Origin: Sphingopyxis sp.
GTDB lineage: Bacteria > Pseudomonadota > Alphaproteobacteria > Sphingomonadales > Sphingomonadaceae
Assembly: GCA_016463225.1 (NCBI GenBank)
Contig: JAEMRT010000031.1
Location: 2,098 to 48,626, forward strand
Direction: 5' to 3'
DNA: 46,529 nucleotides
A program made the position numbers and the translations under genes. Of the stretch, positions 25,550-33,689 are shown in pieces (the stretch's first letter is position 1; each line of letters begins with the position of its first letter). The notes below the pieces were generated by a model. That model had not been told where the DNA came from, made no database searches, and worked only from the letters and a program-made list of their open reading frames with translations.

Positions 25550-25568
25550 GACCTGCAAATATGCAGGT
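25525..25568. promoter_or_regulatory. Triple inverted-repeat region between LysR gene and mmsA (putative LysR binding site)
   Basis: ATATTTGCAGGT (25525-25536) is the perfect inverted copy of ACCTGCAAATAT (25551-25562), and a third arm TGCAGGT follows at 25562-25568, forming ACCTGCA-AATA-TGCAGGT. The first arm lies inside the LysR coding start. This is the arrangement expected for an autoregulatory LysR site with the T-N11-A geometry. Confidence 0.6.
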
Positions 25569-25646
25569 TCCTGCTGCAAGTCTACCCCTTGCAAATGGCC
25601 CCCACATGGTCTGTTGCAGCGGCAACCAGAAACGGGAGACTCGAAC

Positions 25647-27140
25647 ATGCGACAGATTGATCACCACATCGTCGGCGGAGCCGGCGGCAGCGCCCGCCAG
25701 GGCGACGTGTTTGACCCCAACAACGGCAGCGTGCAGGCGCAGGTGGCGCTTGGCGATGCGGTCCTGCTCGATCGCGTCGTCGCCGCGGCCAAGGCGGCGC
25801 AGCCCGGCTGGGCCGCCACCAACCCGCAGCGCCGCGCGCGCGTGATGTTCGAATTCAAGCGCCTCGTCGAAGCCAATATGGACAGCCTCGCGCACATGCT
25901 GTCGAGCGAGCATGGCAAGGTGATCGCCGATTCGAAGGGCGACATCCAGCGCGGCCTCGAAGTCATCGAATTCTGCTGCGGCATCCCGCATGTGCTGAAG
26001 GGCGAATATACGCAGGGCGCGGGTCCGGGCATCGACGTCTATTCGATGCGCCAGCCGATCGGCATCGGTGCGGGCATCACCCCGTTCAACTTCCCTGCGA
26101 TGATCCCGCTGTGGATGTCGGGCGTCGCGATCGCGACCGGAAATGCCTTCATCATCAAGCCGAGCGAGCGCGACCCGTCGGTTCCTGTCCGCCTCGCCGA
26201 ACTCTTCCTCGAAGCCGGCCTGCCCGAGGGCATCTGCCAGGTCGTCCACGGCGACAAGGAAATGGTCGATGCGATCCTCGACCATCCCGATATCGGCGCG
26301 GTCAGCTTCGTCGGCTCGTCGGACATCGCGCATTATGTCTATAACCGCGGCGTCGCGAACGGGAAGCGCGTGCAGGCGATGGGCGGCGCCAAGAACCACG
26401 GTATCGTCATGCCCGACGCCGATCTCGATCAGGTCGTCAATGACCTGACCGGCGCCGCTTTCGGCTCGGCGGGCGAACGCTGCATGGCGCTGCCGGTCGT
26501 CGTGCCGGTCGGCGAGGACACCGCCAATCGCCTCCGCGAAAAGCTGATCCCCGCGATCGCAGCGCTGCGCGTCGGCGTGTCGACCGATGCCGAAGCGCAT
26601 TATGGCCCGGTGGTGACGCAGGCGCACAAGGAAAAGGTCGAAGGCTGGATCCAGAAATGCGCCGACGAAGGCGCCGAGCTGGTCGTCGACGGCCGCGGCT
26701 TCAGCCTGCAGGGTCATGAAAAGGGCTTCTTCATCGGCCCAACCCTGTTCGACCATGTCACCACCGACATGGAATCGTACAAGGAAGAAATCTTCGGTCC
26801 CGTGCTCCAGATCGTCCGCGCCGCCAATTTCGAGGAAGCGCTCGAACTGCCCTCCAAGCACCAGTATGGCAACGGCGTCGCGATCTTCACGCGCAACGGC
26901 CACGCCGCGCGCGAATTCGCCGCGCGCGTCAACGTCGGCATGGTTGGCATCAACGTCCCGATCCCGGTTCCCGTCGCCTATCACAGCTTTGGCGGCTGGA
27001 AGCGCTCGGCGTTTGGCGACACCAACCAGCACGGCATGGAAGGCGTGAAATTCTGGACCAAGGTCAAGACGATCACCCAGCGCTGGCCCGACGGATCGCC
27101 CGACGGCGGCAACGCCTTCGTCATCCCGACGATGGGCTGA
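25647..27140 (+). CDS. mmsA: CoA-acylating methylmalonate-semialdehyde dehydrogenase
   Basis: This 497-aa aldehyde dehydrogenase-superfamily enzyme oxidises methylmalonate semialdehyde to propionyl-CoA, the final step of valine breakdown. The ATG at 25647 is preceded by CGGGAGA; a longer frame to the left would overlap the LysR gene. Family marks include GITPFNFPAMIPLWM, the catalytic Cys279 in GSAGERCMAL, SFVGSSDIAHYVYNR, and the end KTITQRWPDG, which is characteristic of MmsA. The start of the divergent LysR gene 98 bases away and the later valine genes support the assignment. Confidence 0.95.
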   Translation: MRQIDHHIVGGAGGSARQGDVFDPNNGSVQAQVALGDAVLLDRVVAAAKAAQPGWAATNPQRRARVMFEFKRLVEANMDSLAHMLSSEHGKVIADSKGDIQRGLEVIEFCCGIPHVLKGEYTQGAGPGIDVYSMRQPIGIGAGITPFNFPAMIPLWMSGVAIATGNAFIIKPSERDPSVPVRLAELFLEAGLPEGICQVVHGDKEMVDAILDHPDIGAVSFVGSSDIAHYVYNRGVANGKRVQAMGGAKNHGIVMPDADLDQVVNDLTGAAFGSAGERCMALPVVVPVGEDTANRLREKLIPAIAALRVGVSTDAEAHYGPVVTQAHKEKVEGWIQKCADEGAELVVDGRGFSLQGHEKGFFIGPTLFDHVTTDMESYKEEIFGPVLQIVRAANFEEALELPSKHQYGNGVAIFTRNGHAAREFAARVNVGMVGINVPIPVPVAYHSFGGWKRSAFGDTNQHGMEGVKFWTKVKTITQRWPDGSPDGGNAFVIPTMG

Positions 27141-27147
27141 CGCCGCT

Positions 27148-28086
27148 TTGCTGCGGCGGCTGCTCCTGCCTCTGATACTCGTGCTGCTGCTGCCGGTCCC
27201 GGCGGCAGCGCAGAAGCTGATCGCGCTGTCGTTTGATGACGTCCCGCGCGGGCGCGGGGCGTTCTTCACGCCTGACGAGCGGACGCAGCGCATCATCGCC
27301 GGGCTGAAAAAGGCGAAGGCGCCGCAGGCGGTCTTTTTTGTCAATCCGGCCGCGATCGGCAAGGGGGATGGCGTTGGCGGTGCGGAACGTATCGCCGCCT
27401 ATGTCGCCGCGGGCCATGTCATCGCCAACCACAGCAATAGCCATCCGCGGCTCAGCACGACCGACACCGCGGCCTATCTCGCCGACATCGACGTGGCCGA
27501 AGCCTGGCTCAAGAGCCGTCCCGGCTATCGCCCCTGGTTCCGCTTTCCCTTTCTGGACGAGGGCGGGAAGGACAAGGCCAAGCGCGACGCGCTCCGCGCC
27601 GGCCTCGCCGCACGCGGCCTGCGCAACGGTTATGTCACCGCCGAATCGTCGGACTGGCACCTCGAAGCGCTGACGCGTAAAGCGGCAAAGGCCGGAAAGG
27701 CGATCGACCGCAAGGCGCTCGGCAAGCTGTATGTGAGCTGGCATGTCGAAGCTGCCGATTTTGCCGATGCGATGATGCAGAAGGTCACCGGCCGTCAGCC
27801 TGTGCAGGTGATGCTCCTCCACGAAACCGATCTCGCGGCGCTCTATATCGGCGATCTCGTCCGCGCCTTGCGCAAGGCCGGCTGGACCGTCGTCAGTGCA
27901 GACTCCGCCTATGTCGACCCGATTGGCAAGGAAATGCCGGACACACCGGCAGCGAACGGCACGCTGACCGAGGCGCTGGCCTGGGCAGCGGGCGTACCTG
28001 CGCCGCGCTGGTATCGCTATAACCAGACCGATCTTGCGACCGCGGTGTTTCGTGAAAAGGTTTTGGGCGAAAGCGGCGGCGAATGA
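27148..28086 (+). CDS. Secreted polysaccharide deacetylase (CE4/NodB-like)
   Basis: This 312-aa protein starts at a TTG seven bases after mmsA and carries a Sec signal (LRRLLLPLILVLLLPVPAAA). The NodB-homology domain shows its metal site: Asp30-Asp31 in ALSFDDVP and His95/His99 in NHSNSHPRL, then FRFPFLDEGG and the late VMLLHETD. It should remove acetyl groups from a polysaccharide such as peptidoglycan or an exopolysaccharide in the periplasm. It has no evident link to valine breakdown although it follows mmsA so closely; it may only share the transcript. Confidence 0.88.
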   Translation: MLRRLLLPLILVLLLPVPAAAQKLIALSFDDVPRGRGAFFTPDERTQRIIAGLKKAKAPQAVFFVNPAAIGKGDGVGGAERIAAYVAAGHVIANHSNSHPRLSTTDTAAYLADIDVAEAWLKSRPGYRPWFRFPFLDEGGKDKAKRDALRAGLAARGLRNGYVTAESSDWHLEALTRKAAKAGKAIDRKALGKLYVSWHVEAADFADAMMQKVTGRQPVQVMLLHETDLAALYIGDLVRALRKAGWTVVSADSAYVDPIGKEMPDTPAANGTLTEALAWAAGVPAPRWYRYNQTDLATAVFREKVLGESGGE

Positions 28087-28125
28087 TGTCGCCTGCGATG
28101 AAACCCGCTAGCTGCCCCTGGCATT

Positions 28126-28141
28126 TCTCCTTCGAAGGAGA
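28126..28141 (+). promoter_or_regulatory. Palindrome enclosing the ribosome binding site of the lipoprotein gene
   Basis: TCTCCTTCGAAGGAGA is a perfect 16-bp palindrome whose right half is the Shine-Dalgarno sequence AAGGAG seven bases before the ATG at 28148. In RNA it can form a six-pair stem with a TCGA loop that hides the ribosome site. Confidence 0.55.
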
Positions 28142-28147
28142 TTGTCG

Positions 28148-28672
28148 ATGACCCGCCTGATGCTTCCCGCCACTTTGTTGCTGCTCGCCGCGTGCAGCGG
28201 CAGTGAGGACAAGTCCGAATCCGAGGACACGGCGGCGATCGCGCCGCTGCAAAAGGCCGAGCGCCCCGTATCCGCCGACACGACAATCGACGCGGACACG
28301 GCGCAAGCGGCCGATGAGCCGCCCGCGAAGCCCGACGTCGGAACGGTGACCGACGGCAAGATGATCCCGACCGCAATCCGTGGTCGCTGGGCGCTTGACG
28401 CGCGCGATTGCCCCAAGCGTCCGGGGACCGATCTGACCGCGCTGGTGATCGATGCGGCGAATCTGCGCTTTCACGAATCGCACGGCGAACTCGCGCGTGT
28501 CCGCGAAAGCGACGAGCGCCGCATCGTTGCCGATTACAGGTTCAGCGGCGAAGGCATGGAATGGAGCCGCCGGATGCAGCTCGACCTCGTCGATGGCGGC
28601 AAGACGCTCGTCCGCCGCGACGAAGGCGAGGGTGCCGCTGCCGGTCCGATGCGCTATACGCGCTGCACCTGA
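28148..28672 (+). CDS. Hypothetical lipoprotein
   Basis: This 174-aa protein has a lipobox LLAAC after a short signal (MTRLMLPATLLLLAAC), an acidic Ser/Glu/Asp/Ala-rich linker to about residue 65, and a C-terminal domain (IRGRWALDARDCPKR, then a pattern of short beta strands ending MRYTRCT) with one Cys in each of its ends. The ATG at 28148 is chosen over a TTG at 28142 because AAGGAG is well spaced. I do not recognise a family with certainty. It lies between the deacetylase and a second small lipoprotein. Confidence 0.8.
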   Translation: MTRLMLPATLLLLAACSGSEDKSESEDTAAIAPLQKAERPVSADTTIDADTAQAADEPPAKPDVGTVTDGKMIPTAIRGRWALDARDCPKRPGTDLTALVIDAANLRFHESHGELARVRESDERRIVADYRFSGEGMEWSRRMQLDLVDGGKTLVRRDEGEGAAAGPMRYTRCT

Positions 28673-28695
28673 AGCATGTGAGAGGGAGACGACAT

Positions 28696-28998
28696 ATGGA
28701 TATTCGCCTGCTAGCAATTGCCGCCGCCCTGCCGCTCGCCGCGTGTACGCAAGAGCGGCCACCCGTCGAATCGACCCCGACGCCGCCTGTCGAGGGCGCG
28801 TGCAACGCCGACAGCGTGCAGTCGCTGGTCGGCCAGACCGCGACCGCCGATGTCGGCGCCCAGCTCATCAAGGGCAGCGGCGCGACGACGCTGCGCTGGG
28901 TGCCGCCGCGCACCGCCGTCACCATGGATTTCCGCCCCGACCGGCTGACCGTCTCCTATGACGATGCGCTCAAGATCGAGCGGATCAGCTGTGGCTGA
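28696..28998 (+). CDS. I78-family peptidase inhibitor lipoprotein
   Basis: This 100-aa protein has a signal with lipobox PLAAC (Cys17) and a domain matching the I78 inhibitor family: SLVGQTATADVGAQL, LRWVPPRTAVTMDFRPDRL and the end KIERISCG. Such proteins are small secreted inhibitors of serine peptidases of the subtilisin or elastase type. Cys36 and Cys99 could form a disulfide. The ATG at 28696 follows AGAGGGAGA. It overlaps the following gene by eight bases. Confidence 0.85.
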   Translation: MDIRLLAIAAALPLAACTQERPPVESTPTPPVEGACNADSVQSLVGQTATADVGAQLIKGSGATTLRWVPPRTAVTMDFRPDRLTVSYDDALKIERISCG

Positions 28999-29386
28999 TC
29001 GCACGCGTCGCAACCATAGCTCGGCATCGCCGTTCGAGCCGATCTATGGCTACAGCCGCGCGGTTCGGGTGGGGAACCGCATCGACGTCGCGGGCTGCGC
29101 GCCAATCGAGCCTGACGGCACCTCGACCCCCGGTGACGCGGGCGCGCAGGCGGCGCGCTGTATCGCGATCATCGGCGAGGCGCTGACCGCGCTCGGCGGC
29201 AGCTTCGCCGATGTCGTGCGCACGCGCATGTATATCACCGACGCCGCCGACGCCGATCTTGTTGGCCTCGCGCACGGATCGGCATTCAAAAACATCCGCC
29301 CGGCATCGACGATGCTGGTTGTGCCGGCGCTGATCCGACCCGAATGGAAAGTCGAAATCGAAGCCGAAGCCATCATCGAGAAATGA
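28991..29386 (+). CDS. RidA/YjgF-fold family protein (non-RidA subgroup)
   Basis: This 131-aa protein has the YER057c/UK114 fold, with SRAVRVGNRIDVAGCAP, CIAIIGEALTALGGSFADVV, RTRMYIT and the end EWKVEIEAEAIIEK. I place the start at the GTG at 28991, which overlaps the I78 gene. RidA itself hydrolyses reactive imines formed by PLP enzymes and needs an Arg in the PARSCVEV segment; here the matching segment is RPASTMLVV, so the catalytic Arg is replaced by Ser. The protein is thus likely a non-deaminase member of the superfamily. It is coupled to the acyl-CoA dehydrogenase gene. Confidence 0.85.
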   Translation: MADRTRRNHSSASPFEPIYGYSRAVRVGNRIDVAGCAPIEPDGTSTPGDAGAQAARCIAIIGEALTALGGSFADVVRTRMYITDAADADLVGLAHGSAFKNIRPASTMLVVPALIRPEWKVEIEAEAIIEK

Positions 29387-29388
29387 CC

Positions 29389-30534
29389 ATGACCGACCAG
29401 TTCCAGCTTACCGACGACCAGCTCGCCATTCAGGATATGGCGCGCAAATTTACCGCCGATCGCATCACGCCCTTCGCGGCGGAATGGGACGAGAAACATC
29501 ATTATCCCGTCGACGTGTGGAAGGCGGCGGGAGAGCTGGGTTTCGGTGCCATTTATGTGGCGGAGGAGTCGGGCGGCATCGGGCTCGGCCGGATGGAGGC
29601 GGCGCTGATCATGGAGGCGATGGCCTATGGTTGCCCCGCAACCAGCGCCTATATCTCGATCCACAATATGGCGACGTGGATGATCGATCGCTTCGGCGGT
29701 GCCGAGGTCAAGGCGCGCTTCCTGCCCGACCTCGTCAGCATGGAGAAGATCGCCAGCTATTGCCTGACCGAACCCGGTTCGGGATCCGACGCCGCGGCGC
29801 TCAAGGCGTCGGCAAAACGGGACGGCGACCATTATGTGCTCAACGGCACGAAGCAGTTCATCTCGGGCGCGGGGTATAACGACATCTATGTCTGCATGGT
29901 CCGCACCAGCGAGGAGAAATCGAAGGGGATCAGCTGCCTCGTCGTCGAAAAGGATACGCCGGGATTGAGCTTTGGCGCGCCCGAGAAAAAGCTCGGCTGG
30001 AACGCGTCGCCGACCGCACAGGTGATTTTCGAGGATTGCCGCGTCCCGGTCGAGAATCTCGTCGGCGCCGAGGGCGACGGCTTCCGCTTTGCGATGGCGG
30101 GGCTCGATGGCGGGCGCCTCAACATCGGCGCCTGTTCGCTCGGCGGGGCGCAACGATGCCTCGACGAAGCAGTCGCTTACACCAAGGACCGCCAGCAGTT
30201 CGGTCAGCCGATCGCCGATTTCCAGAACACCCAGTTCATGCTCGCCGACATGGCGACCGACCTCGAAGCCGCCCGCGCCTTGCTCTATATGGCGGCGGCG
30301 AAGGTCACCGCGAATGCGCCCGACAAGTCCCGCTTCTCGGCGATGGCGAAGCGGCTCGCGACCGACAATGGCAGCAAGATCGTCAACGACGCGCTGCAAT
30401 TGTTCGGCGGCTATGGCTATTTGAAGGATTATCCGATCGAGCGGTTCTGGCGCGATCTGCGCGTTCATTCGATCCTCGAGGGCACCAACCAGGTCATGCG
30501 GATGATCATCGGAAGGGATCTGCTGCGCCAATGA
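29389..30534 (+). CDS. Acyl-CoA dehydrogenase, probable isobutyryl-CoA dehydrogenase
   Basis: This 381-aa flavoenzyme should oxidise isobutyryl-CoA to methacrylyl-CoA in valine degradation. The family segments are CLTEPGSGSDAAALKAS (flavin contact), LGWNASPTAQVIF, YTKDRQQFGQPIADFQ and the end LEGTNQVMRMIIGRDLL, which contains the catalytic Glu364. The substrate is inferred from the neighbouring hydrolase, hydratase and MmsA/MmsB genes. Two start codons (29383 and 29389) are possible; the second is better spaced from GAGAA. The stop overlaps the next ATG as ATGA. Confidence 0.9.
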   Translation: MTDQFQLTDDQLAIQDMARKFTADRITPFAAEWDEKHHYPVDVWKAAGELGFGAIYVAEESGGIGLGRMEAALIMEAMAYGCPATSAYISIHNMATWMIDRFGGAEVKARFLPDLVSMEKIASYCLTEPGSGSDAAALKASAKRDGDHYVLNGTKQFISGAGYNDIYVCMVRTSEEKSKGISCLVVEKDTPGLSFGAPEKKLGWNASPTAQVIFEDCRVPVENLVGAEGDGFRFAMAGLDGGRLNIGACSLGGAQRCLDEAVAYTKDRQQFGQPIADFQNTQFMLADMATDLEAARALLYMAAAKVTANAPDKSRFSAMAKRLATDNGSKIVNDALQLFGGYGYLKDYPIERFWRDLRVHSILEGTNQVMRMIIGRDLLRQ

Positions 30535-31577
30535 CCGACGATGTGCTGATCAGCGTCGACGGCCGCTCCGGCCGCCTGTCGCTCAACCGCCCCAAGGCGA
30601 TCCACGCGCTGAACCTCGCCATGTGCGAAGCGATGATCGACGCGCTGCTGAAATGGCGCGAGGACGACGCCATCGAAGCGGTGATCATCGACCATAGCGA
30701 GGGTCGCGGCTTCTGCGCCGGCGGCGACATCCGCATGCTCGCCGAAAGCGGCGCGAAGGACGGCAAGGAGGCACGCGCCTTCTTCCACACCGAATATCGC
30801 CTCAACCATCTGCTCTTCACTTATCCCAAGCCCGTCGTCGCTTTCATGGACGGTATCACCATGGGCGGCGGCGTCGGGATTTCGCAGCCGGCGAAATATC
30901 GCGTTGCGACCGAACATACCCGCTTTGCGATGCCCGAAACCGGGATCGGCCTGTTCCCTGACGTCGGCGGCGGCTGGTACCTGCCGCGGCTCGAAGGCCG
31001 CGTCGGCGCGTTCCTCGCGCTCACAGGGGCGCGGCTTGACGGGGCGGATTGTCTCGCGCTCGGTCTGGCGACCCATTATCTGCCGTCCGAGAAGCTTGCT
31101 GAGGCGAAGGCGCGCATCGCCGCGCACCCCGACCGCATCGGCGGCATTTTGGGCGAGCTGTCGGTCACCGCGCCGCCCGCTGCGATCACGCACCAGATCG
31201 ACAAGATCAACCGGCTGTTCGCCAGCGACACCTATGAAGACGTCCTCGCCGCGCTCGAAGCCGACGGCGGCGAATGGGCGACAAAGGAACTCGCGGCGCT
31301 GCACAGCAAATCGCCGCAGACGTGCAAGGTCGCGCTGCGCCAGCTGAAGGAAGGCGGTGAAATGCACGACTTCGCCGCGCAGATGACCCAGGAATATGCG
31401 ATCGGCAGCCGCGTCGTTCAGATGCACGATTTCCTCGAAGGCGTGCGCGCGCTGATCATCGACAAGGACAATAGCCCGAAATGGGATCCACCGTCGGCCG
31501 AAGCCGTCACCGACGACTGGATCGACGCGATCTTCGCGCCTCTACCCGAGAATGAGACATGGACCCCGCTCACTTAG
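30531..31577 (+). CDS. 3-hydroxyisobutyryl-CoA hydrolase
   Basis: This 348-aa crotonase-fold enzyme releases 3-hydroxyisobutyrate from its CoA thioester in valine breakdown. It is longer than a typical enoyl-CoA hydratase and shows the hydrolase signature PETGIGLFPDVGGGWYLPRL with catalytic Glu136 and Asp144, plus GFCAGGDIRML for CoA binding and GITMGGGVGIS for the oxyanion hole. The start overlaps the acyl-CoA dehydrogenase stop as ATGA, so the two are coupled. The free acid is then oxidised by the dehydrogenase encoded at 32709. Confidence 0.93.
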   Translation: MTDDVLISVDGRSGRLSLNRPKAIHALNLAMCEAMIDALLKWREDDAIEAVIIDHSEGRGFCAGGDIRMLAESGAKDGKEARAFFHTEYRLNHLLFTYPKPVVAFMDGITMGGGVGISQPAKYRVATEHTRFAMPETGIGLFPDVGGGWYLPRLEGRVGAFLALTGARLDGADCLALGLATHYLPSEKLAEAKARIAAHPDRIGGILGELSVTAPPAAITHQIDKINRLFASDTYEDVLAALEADGGEWATKELAALHSKSPQTCKVALRQLKEGGEMHDFAAQMTQEYAIGSRVVQMHDFLEGVRALIIDKDNSPKWDPPSAEAVTDDWIDAIFAPLPENETWTPLT

Positions 31578-31581
31578 CTTT

Positions 31582-31652
31582 GTCACCCCGGACTTGATCC
31601 GGGGTCCATTCACGCCTTGTCGGAATGGATACCGGATCAAGTCCGGCATGAC
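31582..31652. repeat. Palindromic intergenic repeat (hairpin)
   Basis: CCGGACTTGATCCGG (31588-31602) and CCGGATCAAGTCCGG (31632-31646) are a perfect 15-bp inverted repeat; the outer GTCA/TGAC and inner TCCATTC/GAATGGA also pair, so nearly the whole 71 bases can fold back. It lies in the 95-base gap between the hydrolase and the enoyl-CoA hydratase. It looks like a dispersed sphingomonad element and may stabilise or end transcripts. Confidence 0.75.
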
Positions 31653-31672
31653 GAAAATCCGGAGATTGCCGA

Positions 31673-32455
31673 ATGACCTACGAAACCCTCCTCGTCGAAA
31701 CGCGCGGCGCCGTCACGCTGGTGACATTAAACCGCCCGCAGGCGCTGAATGCGCTGAACTCGCAGGTGCTCGACGACCTGATCGCGGCCTTTGCCGCGTA
31801 TGAAGCCGACCCCGGCCAGCGCTGCGCGGTGCTCACCGGTTCGGGTGACAAGGCCTTTGCTGCCGGCGCGGACATCAAGGAAATGGCCGACAAGCCTGCC
31901 TCCGATTTCTACCTCGAAGACTTCTTCTCGAAATGGACGAGCGATTTCGTGAAAAAGGTTCGCAAGCCGTGGATCGCCGCGGTCAACGGCTTCGCGCTCG
32001 GCGGCGGCTGCGAGCTGGCGATGATGGCCGATTTCATCATCGCGTCGGACAAGGCGAAATTCGGCCAGCCCGAAATCAAGCTCGGCGTCGCCCCGGGCAT
32101 GGGCGGGTCGCAGCGGCTGACCCGCGCGGTCGGCAAGGCGAAGGCGATGGAAATGTGCCTCACCGGCCGGATGATGGATGCCGTCGAAGCCGAACGCTCG
32201 GGCCTCGTCGCGCGCGTCGTCGAGCATGCAAATCTGGTCGAGGAAGCGGTGAAGACCGCGACCGCGATCGCCGGCATGCCCCCCATGGCAGCGATGGTGA
32301 ACAAGGATATGGTCAACGCCGCGTTCGAAACCACGCTCGACCAAGGGCTGATCTACGAACGCCGCCTGTTCCAGATCCTCGCCGCGACCGAGGACAAGGC
32401 CGAAGGCATGGCCGCCTTCATCGAGAAACGCGAGGGCGTGTGGAAGGGTCGATAA
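31673..32455 (+). CDS. Enoyl-CoA hydratase (crotonase family)
   Basis: This 260-aa enzyme adds water to enoyl-CoA; in this setting it probably hydrates methacrylyl-CoA to 3-hydroxyisobutyryl-CoA. Both catalytic glutamates are present: Glu114 in [12 protein letters not shown] and Glu134 in [15 protein letters not shown]. The oxyanion-hole segments [11 protein letters not shown] and NGFALGGG are intact, and length is standard. It may also serve general beta-oxidation. A small membrane-protein gene follows with overlap. Confidence 0.93.
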   Translation: MTYETLLVETRGAVTLVTLNRPQALNALNSQVLDDLIAAFAAYEADPGQRCAVLTGSGDKAFAAGADIKEMADKPASDFYLEDFFSKWTSDFVKKVRKPWIAAVNGFALGGGCELAMMADFIIASDKAKFGQPEIKLGVAPGMGGSQRLTRAVGKAKAMEMCLTGRMMDAVEAERSGLVARVVEHANLVEEAVKTATAIAGMPPMAAMVNKDMVNAAFETTLDQGLIYERRLFQILAATEDKAEGMAAFIEKREGVWKGR

Positions 32456-32697
32456 TCCTCAAAGGCGTTGGGTTGCTATTCGTCGGGCTGCTATTCGTGT
32501 GGCTCGGCGTTTCCGGTTGGAAGCATCGCCGGGAAGAACGCATAAACATTGTCGAAGCAGCGATTCTGAAGCTGGGCGATGCCGATCCACTGCCGCGCAA
32601 CCGCTGGGACCGTGGCATGGCCTCCGCACAACCGGTCCTGATGCTGATATTCGGACCTGTCATGATCCTTCTTGGTCTTGTGATCTTATTCGTCTGA
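32440..32697 (+). CDS. Small two-helix membrane protein, hypothetical
   Basis: A reading frame of 85 residues from a GTG at 32440, overlapping the end of the hydratase gene. It has a first hydrophobic helix ([19 protein letters not shown]), a basic loop (GWKHRREER), a short polar middle and a second helix ([21 protein letters not shown]) just before the stop. The reading frame is open further left only as an antisense-like shadow of the hydratase. The start codon is uncertain. Family unknown; the helix pattern and the snug fit before mmsB (11 bases) support a real gene. Confidence 0.6.
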   Translation: MEGSIILKGVGLLFVGLLFVWLGVSGWKHRREERINIVEAAILKLGDADPLPRNRWDRGMASAQPVLMLIFGPVMILLGLVILFV

Positions 32698-32708
32698 TTG
32701 GAGTGAGC

Positions 32709-33584
32709 ATGAGAATCGCATTTATCGGACTCGGCAACATGGGCGGCGGCATGGCCGCAAATCTCGCGAAGGCGGGGCATGAGGTCCGAGCTTTCGACCT
32801 CAGCGAAGAGGCGCTGGCGCGCGCGGTGGAGGCGGGCTGCACCCGCGCCGCCTCCGCCGCCGAAGCGGTGACCGGCGCCGAAGCCGTCGTCACGATGCTG
32901 CCTGCGGGCAAGCATGTCGCAGGCGTCTATGAAGGCGATGTCTATCCCAACGCCGCACCCGGCACGCTGCTGCTCGATTGCTCGACGATCGACGTCGCGA
33001 CCGCGCGGTCGAATATCGAAGCCGCGACCGCCAACGGCCTCGTCGCGGTCGATGCGCCGGTGTCGGGCGGCATCGCAGCCGCTAATGCCGGGACGCTGAC
33101 TTTCATGGTCGGCGGCACCGACGAAGGCTTTGCCCGCGCGCAGCCGATCCTGGCGCAGATGGGCAAGGCGGTGATCCACGCCGGCGACGCGGGCGCGGGG
33201 CAGGCGGCTAAGATCTGCAACAACATGCTGCTCGGCGCGTCGATGGTCGCGACGTGCGAGACGCTCGCGCTCGCGCTCAAGCTCGGGCTCGACCCGCAGA
33301 AATTCTTCGACATCGCCAGCGTGTCGTCGGGGCAATGCTGGTCGCTGACCAGCTACGCACCGATTCCCGGGGTCGGGCCGACGACACCCGCCGACAATGG
33401 CTACAAGGGCGGGTTCGCGGCGGCGCTGATGCTCAAGGATTTGCGCCTCGCGATGGAGGCGGCTGCCAGCGTTGACGCCGATGTGCCGATGGGGGCCAAG
33501 GCGCGCGAGCTGTATGAGGCGTTTGTTGCAGCGGATCAGGATGGCCGCGACTTTTCGGCGATTATCCAGACGTTGGAGGGCTGA
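32709..33584 (+). CDS. mmsB: 3-hydroxyisobutyrate dehydrogenase
   Basis: This 291-aa NAD-dependent beta-hydroxyacid dehydrogenase oxidises 3-hydroxyisobutyrate to methylmalonate semialdehyde, the substrate of MmsA. The Rossmann motif GLGNMGGGMAANL starts at residue 7, the substrate segment DAPVSGGIAAANAGTL follows and the catalytic Lys168 lies in GAGQAAKICNN. The ATG at 32709 follows GGAG; longer frames overlap the small membrane protein. It closes the valine set. Confidence 0.94.
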   Translation: MRIAFIGLGNMGGGMAANLAKAGHEVRAFDLSEEALARAVEAGCTRAASAAEAVTGAEAVVTMLPAGKHVAGVYEGDVYPNAAPGTLLLDCSTIDVATARSNIEAATANGLVAVDAPVSGGIAAANAGTLTFMVGGTDEGFARAQPILAQMGKAVIHAGDAGAGQAAKICNNMLLGASMVATCETLALALKLGLDPQKFFDIASVSSGQCWSLTSYAPIPGVGPTTPADNGYKGGFAAALMLKDLRLAMEAAASVDADVPMGAKARELYEAFVAADQDGRDFSAIIQTLEG

Positions 33585-33600
33585 GACCATGCACCCAACT

Positions 33601-33674
33601 CCGTTCGCATCGAGCGAAGTCGAGATGCACCTGGCGCTTTGCTGGCGTGTCTCGGCTTCGCTCGACACGAACGG
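33601..33674. repeat. Dispersed palindromic repeat, copy A
   Basis: It begins CCGTTCG, continues GAGCGAAGTCGAGA, and ends TTCGCTCGACACGAACGG, so the two ends are inverted copies of each other. A second, better-preserved copy is at 36125-36199. The element follows mmsB and may act in transcript ending. Confidence 0.8.
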
Positions 33675-33689
33675 GAATTTGGGTTCGTT

